DNA of 64,000 nucleotides, taken from contig NZ_JBIQWA010000002.1 of NCBI RefSeq assembly GCF_046591575.1, positions 124,001-188,000 of the forward strand. Direction: 5' to 3'. This stretch comes from Marivita sp046591575. GTDB taxonomy: Bacteria > Pseudomonadota > Alphaproteobacteria > Rhodobacterales > Rhodobacteraceae. How positions within the stretch are numbered: the stretch's first letter is position 1; the number at the start of each line of letters is the position of its first letter. The translations under genes were made by a program, and so were the position numbers. Positions 55,112-63,380 of this stretch are shown here, piece after piece. A model generated the notes under the pieces. The model was not told where the DNA came from. It did not search any database and saw only the letters and a program-made list of their open reading frames with translations.

Positions 55112-55522
55112 ATGTCAAAACCGATTTTACGTGGGAAGACATGGTATATCAGAAGGCGGGCACCAAAGCAGTCATACTGCGATGTATCCCGCACTTGCGG
55201 ATTGCACATGGCCACATTCATGAAACGCGATCCTCCACATCAAGACGTGGTCCACCGTATTGCCAGTGTTCAGTCGGGTGATGACGTCTTTGACTTGCAA
55301 GGGCCAGCCAAGAGATCACGCCTTGCAACGGCCTGCACGGATTGCACCGTCAATGACGGCGGGTCTTGCGCCGATGGCCGCGAGGGTCAGCCTGATCAAA
55401 ATCAGTGGCTCCGAAATCCCTGCGAAGCTGATGCTTTACCCTACCACGTCAACTCCCAGGTTTTTGCCTATTCCCAAGCGGGGCATCTGAGCAATTCATC
55501 CAGATTTTATCAGCGGCCCTAG
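55112..55522 (+). pseudogene. Degraded tyrosine-recombinase gene beside tRNA-Ser
   Basis: The 136-codon frame starts MSKPILRGKTWYIRRRAPKQ, the usual N-terminus of site-specific integrases encoded next to tRNA targets. It loses similarity after about 45 residues and has no catalytic Arg, HxxR or Tyr motif. The rest of the gene has been deleted or mutated. Its position just after the tRNA supports past integration of an element here. Confidence 0.6.
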
Positions 55523-55523
55523 A

Positions 55524-55982
55524 TCACGGATTGCAAAAACTGATGCTCTCTTTTCCGGCTGTGGCGCAAAGATTGATAACTGTTGTCCAGCCAGCATCGT
55601 CTTGCTCGAACATCAAAACCGATTGCTGGTGATAGCTTCCATCTAAGGCGTGCTCCTCGAACAGGAGGACCGCAGTGTCATTGATGATCAGTGGCGTTAC
55701 ACTGATGCTCCAGCCGTCATCATACGCCGTTGCGGCGGCGCACATTGGAGCAATTCCCGTCGTGTAGAGGTCAGCAAGCGATGTCGGCTTTTGAATTCTT
55801 GGGTTTGATCCGTTGGCAAAGCTTTGCAAATCGACACGAGAGATCATCGTCTCCAACGCGTCACACTTTGCTGACGCATTCTCCGACACCTCTGCCATAG
55901 AATCTGCGACATCAGAATGTGTCAGTGCCAGCGCTGGCGTCGCCAGTAGAACAAAGAACGACAGAAGACGATACCGGATCAA
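55524..55982 (-). CDS. Exported four-cysteine protein, candidate immunity protein
   Basis: A 152-residue protein with a Sec signal peptide (MIRYRLLSFFVLLATPALAL). The mature part of about 130 residues has four Cys (40, 81, 139, 150), suiting two disulfides in the periplasm. I recognise no domain. Its ATG overlaps the stop of the lysozyme-like gene (ATGA), so it is made with that enzyme. This order and the exported nature match pesticin and its periplasmic immunity protein Pim; an inhibitor role is inferred. Confidence 0.6.
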   Translation of the reverse strand: MIRYRLLSFFVLLATPALALTHSDVADSMAEVSENASAKCDALETMISRVDLQSFANGSNPRIQKPTSLADLYTTGIAPMCAAATAYDDGWSISVTPLIINDTAVLLFEEHALDGSYHQQSVLMFEQDDAGWTTVINLCATAGKESISFCNP

Positions 55983-56596
55983 TTTGACGCCCTCGCCATG
56001 TTTAAAGGCAAAAGATAGTCGGCTTCGCGAATACGGCGACTGGTGTACTCGTCTCCAAAATTACGCAGTTCACGCTCCATGCTCCTCCAGTCTTGCTGCA
56101 CCGCATATCTCCAGAATGTTGGGGTTCTTGTAGGCAAGCTGCCATATTGGAAGGCGACTGACATTATCACTGTTTGCGCTTCTCTTGGCAATGAACGGAA
56201 GGTTGGTGCCGTGCGTTGCTGACGCGTCGGCCTGAATGTTGACGCGACCGCCGCATCATAAGTTGTCGCAATTGCCCGGGCTTTTGCGGTTTTCACTGCA
56301 CGGTCGATAATAGACGCCTGAGCATCAGTAATCGTCAATGGTTGTGCTCGCAATGCTTCGACAGCGCGCATGCGTTTGAGGCCGACATAAGGGGTCAGTA
56401 AAGCAATGATATCAGGATGCTGACCAAACAGCCGATTTAGATCACTGATACTGTGCTGGCCGATATCAAAGCCCGTGGCAATGGTCACACCTGACTGTCC
56501 GAAGACCGCTCCTTGGGCGTTCATAGGCACGTAGCCTGTCGTGACCGCCTCGCCCTCTTGCCGCGCGATAAAATTCCAATCGATGTCAAAACTCAT
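55979..56596 (-). CDS. Pesticin-like muramidase (lysozyme domain)
   Basis: A 205-residue protein matching the lysozyme-like C-terminal domain of pesticin. DWNFIARQEGEAVTTGYVP gives the catalytic Glu (residue 14), and SGVTIATGFDIGQ the Thr and Asp (41, 44), followed by a helical remainder (LPREAQTVIMSVAFQYGSLP). There is no signal peptide and no colicin-type receptor or translocation domain, so delivery by another machine or release by lysis would be needed. AGGAG lies 8 bases before the ATG at 56,596; a GTG 3 codons earlier is too close to it. Coupled to the exported protein downstream. Confidence 0.75.
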   Translation of the reverse strand: MSFDIDWNFIARQEGEAVTTGYVPMNAQGAVFGQSGVTIATGFDIGQHSISDLNRLFGQHPDIIALLTPYVGLKRMRAVEALRAQPLTITDAQASIIDRAVKTAKARAIATTYDAAVASTFRPTRQQRTAPTFRSLPREAQTVIMSVAFQYGSLPTRTPTFWRYAVQQDWRSMERELRNFGDEYTSRRIREADYLLPLNMARASN

Positions 56597-56899
56597 GCGC
56601 GCCACTCCTGAGACAATGTTCCTTTAGGATTAGGCAAGGACCGGTTCGAACACTACCCTCAACGAAACTGGTGGCGGGATTTCGCCGCCAGTTTCCGAAA
56701 GCTGTTCTGGCACAAGCTTGTCCAACCGTCAGTTTGGAGGTGATCTGCGCTCGCCATCATTCCCGGCAGGACATGAGCGTGGCGATTGTTGCCTTGATAC
56801 GCAATCTTCAGATCGAGGCGCTTGCGTCGCTGCTTATGCTGGCGGGGTGCGATGATCTTCCTGCGAAGCTCCGCTGAAATCCGTCAGCAAGACGGCCTG
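56597..56899. other. Gap upstream of the lysozyme gene
   Basis: 303 bases without a convincing gene. AAACTGGTGGCG and CGCCGCCAGTTT (56,669-56,698, one G-U pair) form a strong hairpin with a 6-base loop, lying between the hypothetical gene at 56,900 and the lysozyme gene. The promoter of the lysozyme pair is expected in the remaining part. Confidence 0.5.
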
Positions 56900-57238
56900 T
56901 CAATCGTGTCGCACGCGCAAGCCGTCCTGTGCGATCTCCGTATTCCTCAGATCCAGACCCGCCTGCTCCGTATCGGTCTGCACGAGGTCGCCCAGGCGGG
57001 TGAGGGCGTTCGCGTTTTCCGCCTGCGCAAATGCTTGCGCCTCGATCACGAAGTCCATCGTGGCACGGCTGATCATCCTGGCAATGGTCTGTTTTTCAGC
57101 ATCACTCATTTCATGGCCCAACCCCGTATCCCGGATGGCGCGGCGCATCTGATCGCGGCTGATCCCGTTGGACCTGGAAAATCCGATGTCGGCCCTTGCG
57201 TCAGGAGCGCCCGCAGGGGCTTCGCCTGACCCATCCAA
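56900..57238 (-). CDS. Hypothetical helical protein
   Basis: A 112-codon frame starting MDGSGEAPAGAPDARADIGF. The region SDAEKQTIARMISRATMDFV and onward is predicted helical and acidic. No family is recognised and no good ribosome-binding site is visible. It lies in the accessory segment after tRNA-Ser(UGA), on the same strand as the lysozyme pair. Confidence 0.35.
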   Translation of the reverse strand: MDGSGEAPAGAPDARADIGFSRSNGISRDQMRRAIRDTGLGHEMSDAEKQTIARMISRATMDFVIEAQAFAQAENANALTRLGDLVQTDTEQAGLDLRNTEIAQDGLRVRHD

Positions 57239-57468
57239 TGCACACGAGTTGGCCTAGCCAAACCGGCCAAAACCTCTTGCGTGCAGCGGTCCGGGGGGGG
57301 GGTATTCTTTGGGTGCCTCGGGCGGTGTTTGGCGATTTCAGCCTTCCTTCGAAATTGGTGAACACCCGGCTGCGGGTTCACAGCCAGCGGCCTTCATGCT
57401 TGCGGAACCTGCGTGAGCGTGTTTGGTAGCGTCGGCCAAATCCCATGCCCGTTCCGGAAGGGGGCCTT

Positions 57469-58359
57469 ATGCTCGACAAGCTGGAAATGTTCATCGCTCT
57501 TGCCAAGGCAGAGCATTTCGGCAAGGCCGCCGAAGAGCTTGGTATCACGCAGCCGACCCTGTCGACCGGCATCAAGACGCTTGAGGAACAGCTTGGCGTC
57601 AAGCTCGTGTTTCGAGGATCAAAGTTTGGCGGCTTGACGCCGGAAGGTCACAGCGCGCTGAACTGGGCCCGCCGGATCGTCAGCGATACGCGCCATCTGC
57701 GCGAAGAGATGCGGTTCAAGAAAAACGGCCTCAGCGGTCAATTGCGCGTGGCGGTGATCCCGACAGCGCTGACCTGGGCGGCGCAGCTTTCGGCCCGTTT
57801 CAGCGAGAAGAACCCGAATGTGCGGCTGACCCTGCTGTCGCGCACCTCGATCGAGATCCTGTCGATGATCGAGGATCTCGATGTCGATGCCGGGATCACC
57901 TATCTTGACAACGAGCCGACAGGACGGCTCAGCACCGTGCCGCTTTACCGTGAGAAATACCTTCTGGTCTGCAATCGGGCGTCGCGATTTGCCGGACGCG
58001 ATGGTGTCGGGTGGCATGAGCTTGAGGGCGAGCGTCTGGCGCTTTTGACGCCGGACAACCAGAACCGGCGTATCATCAACGGCCATTTCCGGGATGCGGG
58101 TGTGACGCCCGATGCCTGGATCGAATCGGATTCGACTGTCGTTCTGGTCGCCAATGTCGAACGCGGCGATTGGGTGACCATCCTGCCCGCCGACATAGCC
58201 GCCTTTCTGGCCGCCGGAAAAGCGCTCAGTCTGGTGCCTTTGTCGGGCAATATCCGGCATCCTTCGGTCGGCCTTGTCGCCCCCTACCGCGAGCCGCATA
58301 CCCCAACATTACAAGCGCTTTTGGCGAGTGCTGCACAGCTTGCGGATGATAGTGATTGA
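57469..58359 (+). CDS. LysR-family regulator of formate dehydrogenase
   Basis: A 296-residue LysR-type regulator. The N-terminal winged HTH reads MLDKLEMFIALAKAEHFGKA, then AEELGITQPTLSTGIKTLEE; the effector domain begins about residue 85 (GQLRVAVIPTALTW). ATG at 57,469 is preceded by GGAAGGGGG. It is encoded immediately upstream of, and in the same direction as, fdsGBA, the arrangement of the formate-dehydrogenase regulator FdsR. A palindrome between the two is its probable site. Confidence 0.87.
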   Translation: MLDKLEMFIALAKAEHFGKAAEELGITQPTLSTGIKTLEEQLGVKLVFRGSKFGGLTPEGHSALNWARRIVSDTRHLREEMRFKKNGLSGQLRVAVIPTALTWAAQLSARFSEKNPNVRLTLLSRTSIEILSMIEDLDVDAGITYLDNEPTGRLSTVPLYREKYLLVCNRASRFAGRDGVGWHELEGERLALLTPDNQNRRIINGHFRDAGVTPDAWIESDSTVVLVANVERGDWVTILPADIAAFLAAGKALSLVPLSGNIRHPSVGLVAPYREPHTPTLQALLASAAQLADDSD

Positions 58360-58379
58360 TATTCTCTATCGGTTGACGG

Positions 58380-58398
58380 GATAATGATATTGATTATC
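58380..58398. promoter_or_regulatory. LysR-type operator before fdsG
   Basis: GATAATGATATTGATTATC is an inverted repeat of GATAAT/ATTATC with 7 bases between and contains the T-N11-A core of LysR-type boxes. It sits 49 bases before the fdsG ATG. A weaker pair, GATAG/CTATC, lies at 58,348-58,370 across the end of the regulator gene. Confidence 0.6.
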
Positions 58399-58446
58399 CG
58401 ATGAAGCGACGCCTAACCTTGAGGCAACACAGCCAAAAGGTCAGCT

Positions 58447-58923
58447 ATGCCACAGACGCTTCCTCCCCCAACAGATGCCGAAATCGATGCGATCATCGTA
58501 CCGCTCAAGGATCTTGAAGGTCCGCTTTTGCCGATGCTTCACGCCTTGCAGGCTGCGTTCGGCCACATCTCCTCGGCCGCCATCGCGCGCCTGTCGCACC
58601 TGCTGAACATGACCAAGGCCGAGGTGCACGGCGTGGTGTCGTTCTACCATGATTTCCGCGAGCGGCCCGCCGGTCGCCATGTTGTCAAGATATGCCGTGC
58701 CGAGTCGTGTCAGGCGGTTGGCGGCGATGTTCTGGCCGCAGAGACGCTGGCCAGGCTGGGGCTCGACTGGCACGGCACCACGGCCGACGGTCGCCTGACG
58801 GTCGAGCCCGTCTATTGTCTGGGCATGTGCGCCTGCGGCCCGGCCGCGCTGGTGGATGACACGGTCGTGGGCCGCCTCGACGCCACGCGGCTGGAACAAA
58901 TTCTGACGGAGGCGCGGGCATGA
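58447..58923 (+). CDS. fdsG: NAD-dependent formate dehydrogenase gamma subunit
   Basis: A 158-residue thioredoxin-like [2Fe-2S] subunit related to NuoE. The cluster ligands are in CRAESCQAVGG and YCLGMCACGP. It passes electrons between FdsA and FdsB. Its end overlaps the fdsB start (ATGA). Confidence 0.94.
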   Translation: MPQTLPPPTDAEIDAIIVPLKDLEGPLLPMLHALQAAFGHISSAAIARLSHLLNMTKAEVHGVVSFYHDFRERPAGRHVVKICRAESCQAVGGDVLAAETLARLGLDWHGTTADGRLTVEPVYCLGMCACGPAALVDDTVVGRLDATRLEQILTEARA

Positions 58924-60440
58924 AATTGTATATTCCCCTGGACAGCGCGGCCAAGGCGCTTGGTGCCGAGCAGGTGGTCGACGCGATCCGCCGCGAGGCC
59001 GGGGCGCGCGGGATTGAGATCGAGATCATCCGCACCGGAACGCGGGGCATGATCTGGCTGGAACCGCTGGTCGAGGTCGAACTGGACGGTGTGCGCCATG
59101 GCTTTGGCCCGGCAGAGCCGTCCGACGTTGCGGGCATTCTTGACGGCAGCAGCGACAAGGCGCTTGGCCCGGTCGAGGATCTGGACTGGATGGCGCGCCA
59201 GACACGGCTGACATTCGCACGCTGCGGCGTGATCGACCCGCTCGATCTGACCGATTACGAGGTGCATGGCGGCCTGACTGGCCTGCGCCGCGCGCTGAAC
59301 ATGACCGCGCCCGAGATCGTCACTGAAGTTACCGACAGCGGGTTGCGCGGGCGCGGCGGGGCCGGGTTTCCCACCGGTATCAAGTGGAAAACGGTGATGG
59401 AGGCCGAAGCGCCGCAGAAATACATCGTCTGCAACGCCGACGAAGGCGACAGCGGCACCTTTGCCGACCGCATGATCATGGAGGGTGACCCCTTTACCCT
59501 GATCGAGGGGATGGCGATTGCCGGGCTGGGTGTCGGCGCGACCCAAGGGTACGTCTATCTGCGTTCGGAATATCCCGATGCGATTGCCGTCATGACCCAA
59601 GCAATCCGCATCGCGCGGGCCAAGGGTGTGCTGGGCGGTGATATCCTCGGATCGGGTCGCGCCTTTGACATAGAGGTACGCGTCGGCGCGGGGGCCTATG
59701 TGTGTGGCGAGGAAACGTCGCTGCTCAACTCGCTGGAAGGCAAGCGCGGCGTTGTGCGCGCCAAGCCGCCGCTTCCGGCGCTCGAAGGCTTTCTTGGGCG
59801 GCCCACGGTCGTCAACAACGTCATCAGCCTTGCGACCGTGCCGGTGATCTTTGAGAAGGGCGCAAAGCACTACGCCGATTTCGGTCTGGGCCGTTCACGC
59901 GGGACCGTGACCTTGCAGATCGCGGGCAACGTGGCGCGCGGCGGGCTTTTTGAAACCGCCTTCGGCATTACCCTGGGCGAAGTGGTCAATGATCTGGCAG
60001 GCGGCACCCGGTCCGGGCGGCCGGTCAAGGCCGTGCAGGTCGGCGGCCCGCTGGGGGCCTACATCCCGGTGTCGCATTTCGACGCGCCGCTGGGCTACGA
60101 AGAGCTGGACGCCAAGGGCGGATTGCTGGGCCATGCCGGTCTGACCGTTTTCGACGACAGCGCGGACATGCTGAAGATGGCGCGTTTCGCCATGGAATTC
60201 TGCGCGGTGGAATCCTGTGGCAAATGCACGCCGTGCCGCATCGGATCGGTGCGGGGCGTCGAGACCATTGACCGCATCGCGGATGGCGACGCGGCGGCGA
60301 TCCCGCTTCTGACCGATCTGTGCGAGACGATGACCGACGGGTCGCTTTGTGCGTTGGGAGGTCTGACGCCGTATCCCGTCATGTCCGCGCTGACCCATTT
60401 CCCCGATGATTTTGCAACTTCCAAGGAGGCCGCGGAATGA
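58920..60440 (+). CDS. fdsB: NAD-dependent formate dehydrogenase beta subunit
   Basis: A 506-residue diaphorase subunit related to NuoF, with a NuoE-like N-terminal part. It contains the NADH/FMN region (LRGRGGAGFPTGIKW, CNADEGDSGTFADR, GAGAYVCGEETSLLNSLEG) and the [4Fe-4S] site ESCGKCTPCRIG. It reduces NAD+ with electrons from formate. The gene overlaps fdsG and fdsA by four bases each. Confidence 0.95.
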   Translation: MKLYIPLDSAAKALGAEQVVDAIRREAGARGIEIEIIRTGTRGMIWLEPLVEVELDGVRHGFGPAEPSDVAGILDGSSDKALGPVEDLDWMARQTRLTFARCGVIDPLDLTDYEVHGGLTGLRRALNMTAPEIVTEVTDSGLRGRGGAGFPTGIKWKTVMEAEAPQKYIVCNADEGDSGTFADRMIMEGDPFTLIEGMAIAGLGVGATQGYVYLRSEYPDAIAVMTQAIRIARAKGVLGGDILGSGRAFDIEVRVGAGAYVCGEETSLLNSLEGKRGVVRAKPPLPALEGFLGRPTVVNNVISLATVPVIFEKGAKHYADFGLGRSRGTVTLQIAGNVARGGLFETAFGITLGEVVNDLAGGTRSGRPVKAVQVGGPLGAYIPVSHFDAPLGYEELDAKGGLLGHAGLTVFDDSADMLKMARFAMEFCAVESCGKCTPCRIGSVRGVETIDRIADGDAAAIPLLTDLCETMTDGSLCALGGLTPYPVMSALTHFPDDFATSKEAAE

Positions 60441-63376
60441 AGGATTTCATCATTCCCCCATCCATTCATGACGACCGCGACATGGGCACACCCGCCAAGA
60501 CAGGTACGCCCGTCACCCTGACCATCGACGGTTTCGAAGTCACGGTGCCCGAAGGCACATCGGTCATGCGCGCCGCCGCCGAGGCGGGCATTCAGGTGCC
60601 CAAGCTTTGCGCGTCCGACAATCTTGACGCCTGGGGCTCGTGCCGCCTGTGTGTGGTCGAGATCGAGGGACGGCGCGGCACGCCTGCCTCTTGCACCACG
60701 CCGGTGGCCGAGGGCATGGCGGTCACCACGCAGGGTGCAAAGGTCAAGAAGATCCGCCGTGGTGTGATGGAGCTTTATATCTCGGATCATCCTCTGGATT
60801 GCCTGACCTGCAGCGCCAACGGCGATTGCGAATTGCAGGACATGGCCGGCGCGGTCGGCCTGCGTGATCAGCGTTACGAAAGCGGGCGCAACCATTACGA
60901 TCCAAAGGGCGTTGGCACGCTGGCGGCGGGCGACATCCGCGCGCGCGCCCGGTCCGGTACGGGCGATCTGGGCAATCCCGAATACATCCCGAAGGACACG
61001 TCCAACCCCTATTTCACCTACGATCCCAGCAAATGCATCGTCTGTTCGCGCTGCGTGCGAGCCTGCGAAGAGGTTCAGGGCACCTTTGCCCTGACCATCG
61101 AGGGGCGCGGGTTCGAAAGCCGCGTGTCGGCGGGTGCGGCGGGCGACGATTTCATGGCCTCCGACTGCGTCAGCTGCGGGGCCTGCGTGCAGGCCTGTCC
61201 GACAGCGTCGCTGCAAGAAAATTCGGTGATCGAGCTGGGCACGCCCGAACGGTCGGTCATCACCACCTGCGCCTATTGCGGCGTCGGCTGTTCGTTCAAG
61301 GCCGAACTGAACGGCGACGAGCTGATCCGCATGACGCCCTACAAGCACGGCAAGGCCAATCGCGGCCATAGCTGCGTCAAGGGCCGGTTCGCCTATGGCT
61401 ATGCCAATCACAAGGACCGGATTTTGAACCCGATGATCCGCGACAGCATCGACGAACCGTGGCGTGAGGTCGGCTGGGACGAGGCGCTGAGCTTTGCCGC
61501 GCAGCGGATGCGCGGGCTGCAAGAGAGGTATGGCCAGAAATCCATCGGCGTCATCACCTCCAGCCGCTGCACCAACGAGGAAACCTATCTGGTGCAGAAA
61601 CTGGCCCGTGCGGTCTTTGGCAACAACAACACCGATACCTGCGCGCGGGTGTGCCATTCGCCCACCGGCTATGGCCTGGGCCAGACCTTCGGCACCTCTG
61701 CCGGCACGCAGGATTTCGATTCCGTCGAGCAGACGGATGTCGTTGTCCTGATCGGGGCCAACCCGACCGATGCGCATCCGGTCTTTGCCAGCCGCATGAA
61801 GAAACGTCTGCGCGCCGGGGCCAAGATCATCGTGATCGACCCGCGCAAGATTGATCTGGTGCGGTCGGCCCATATCGAGGCGGCGCATCACCTGCCGCTG
61901 CGTCCGGGCACCAATGTTGCCGTGGTCTCGGCGATGGCGCATGTGATCGTGACCGAAGGGCTGATGGACGAGGCATTCATCCGCGAGCGGTGCGACTGGG
62001 AAGAGTTCAGTGAATACGCTGAATTCATCAGCGATCCGCGCCACAGCCCCGAGGCGACCGAGTTGCTGACCGGCGTGCCCGCCGCCGATCTGCGCGCGGC
62101 TGCGCGGCTCTATGCCACTGGCGGCAACGGGGCGATCTATTACGGGCTGGGCGTGACCGAGCACAGCCAGGGATCGACCACCGTGATCGGCATCGCCAAC
62201 CTTGCCATGCTGACCGGCAATATCGGCCGCCGCGGCGTGGGCGTGAACCCTCTGCGCGGGCAGAACAACGTGCAGGGCTCGTGTGACATGGGCAGCTTCC
62301 CACATGAGCTGCCGGGCTATCGCCACGTCAAGAACGACGATGTGCGCGACATCTATCAGGAGGTCTGGGGCGTCCAGATCGACAACGAGCCGGGGCTGCG
62401 CATTCCCAACATGCTGGACGCCGCTGTCGAGGGCACCTTCAAGGGGCTCTATTGTCAGGGCGAGGATATCCTGCAATCGGACCCGGACACGAAACATGTC
62501 GCTGCAGGCCTTGCCGCGATGGACTGTGTCATCGTGCATGACCTGTTCCTGAACGAGACGGCCAATTACGCGCATGTGTTCCTGCCCGGATCGACCTTTC
62601 TGGAAAAGGACGGCACCTTCACCAATGCCGAGCGCCGCATCAACCGCGTGCGCGAGGTGATGACGCCGCGCAACGGCTATGCCGACTGGGAGGTGACACA
62701 GCTTTTGGCCAACGCCATGGGCGCGGACTGGCACTATACCCACCCCAGCCAGATCATGGACGAGATCGCCATGACCACGCCCAGCTTTGCCGGGGTCTAC
62801 TATGACGTGCTCGAAGAGCAGGGATCGGTGCAGTGGCCCTGCAACGAGGCGCATCCCGACGGCACGCCGCTGATGCATGTCGATGGTTTCATGCGCGGCA
62901 AGGGGCGGTTCATCTTTACCGAATACGTGGCGACGGGGGAAAAGACCGGCCCGCGTTTCCCCCTTCTTCTGACGACGGGGCGGATTCTGTCGCAATACAA
63001 TGTCGGCGCACAGACGCGGCGCACCGCCAACAGCGAATGGCACGAAGAGGACCTGCTGGAAATCCACCCCCACGACGCCGAACTGCGCGGCCTGAAGGAT
63101 GGCCAATGGGTCAAGCTGGCGTCACGGTCCGGCGAGACGACGCTGCGCGCGCAAATCTCGGATCGGATGTCGCCGGGGGTGGTCTATACCACCTTCCACC
63201 ACCCCGATACCCAGGCCAATGTCATCACGACGGACTATTCCGACTGGGCCACCAACTGTCCGGAATACAAGGTGACGGCGGTGCAGGTGTCGCAGTCCAA
63301 CGGCCCAACCGACTGGCAGGAGGATTACGCGGCACAGGCCGAGCGGTCGCGTCGCATCCTTCCGGCAGCGGAGTAG
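60437..63376 (+). CDS. fdsA: NAD-dependent formate dehydrogenase alpha (catalytic, molybdenum) subunit
   Basis: Oxidises formate to CO2 at a molybdenum bis-guanine-dinucleotide centre. The 979-residue protein has an N-terminal [2Fe-2S] domain (CASDNLDAWGSCRLC), the HPLDCLTC cluster, two ferredoxin-type clusters (CIVCSRCVRACEE, CVSCGACVQACP) and the catalytic-domain cluster CAYCGVGCSF. The catalytic residue is Cys, not selenocysteine, in ARVCHSPTGYGLGQTFGTSA. The C-terminal cap has RTANSEWHEEDLLEI. This soluble oxygen-tolerant enzyme allows energy gain from formate. Confidence 0.96.
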   Translation: MKDFIIPPSIHDDRDMGTPAKTGTPVTLTIDGFEVTVPEGTSVMRAAAEAGIQVPKLCASDNLDAWGSCRLCVVEIEGRRGTPASCTTPVAEGMAVTTQGAKVKKIRRGVMELYISDHPLDCLTCSANGDCELQDMAGAVGLRDQRYESGRNHYDPKGVGTLAAGDIRARARSGTGDLGNPEYIPKDTSNPYFTYDPSKCIVCSRCVRACEEVQGTFALTIEGRGFESRVSAGAAGDDFMASDCVSCGACVQACPTASLQENSVIELGTPERSVITTCAYCGVGCSFKAELNGDELIRMTPYKHGKANRGHSCVKGRFAYGYANHKDRILNPMIRDSIDEPWREVGWDEALSFAAQRMRGLQERYGQKSIGVITSSRCTNEETYLVQKLARAVFGNNNTDTCARVCHSPTGYGLGQTFGTSAGTQDFDSVEQTDVVVLIGANPTDAHPVFASRMKKRLRAGAKIIVIDPRKIDLVRSAHIEAAHHLPLRPGTNVAVVSAMAHVIVTEGLMDEAFIRERCDWEEFSEYAEFISDPRHSPEATELLTGVPAADLRAAARLYATGGNGAIYYGLGVTEHSQGSTTVIGIANLAMLTGNIGRRGVGVNPLRGQNNVQGSCDMGSFPHELPGYRHVKNDDVRDIYQEVWGVQIDNEPGLRIPNMLDAAVEGTFKGLYCQGEDILQSDPDTKHVAAGLAAMDCVIVHDLFLNETANYAHVFLPGSTFLEKDGTFTNAERRINRVREVMTPRNGYADWEVTQLLANAMGADWHYTHPSQIMDEIAMTTPSFAGVYYDVLEEQGSVQWPCNEAHPDGTPLMHVDGFMRGKGRFIFTEYVATGEKTGPRFPLLLTTGRILSQYNVGAQTRRTANSEWHEEDLLEIHPHDAELRGLKDGQWVKLASRSGETTLRAQISDRMSPGVVYTTFHHPDTQANVITTDYSDWATNCPEYKVTAVQVSQSNGPTDWQEDYAAQAERSRRILPAAE

Positions 63377-63380
63377 GTCG

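Noticed and set aside
60095..63106. A 1,003-codon open frame antisense to fdsA
   Set aside because: It mirrors the codon bias of a high-GC gene on the other strand, crosses into fdsB, has no ribosome-binding site and shows no domain. fdsA is certain.
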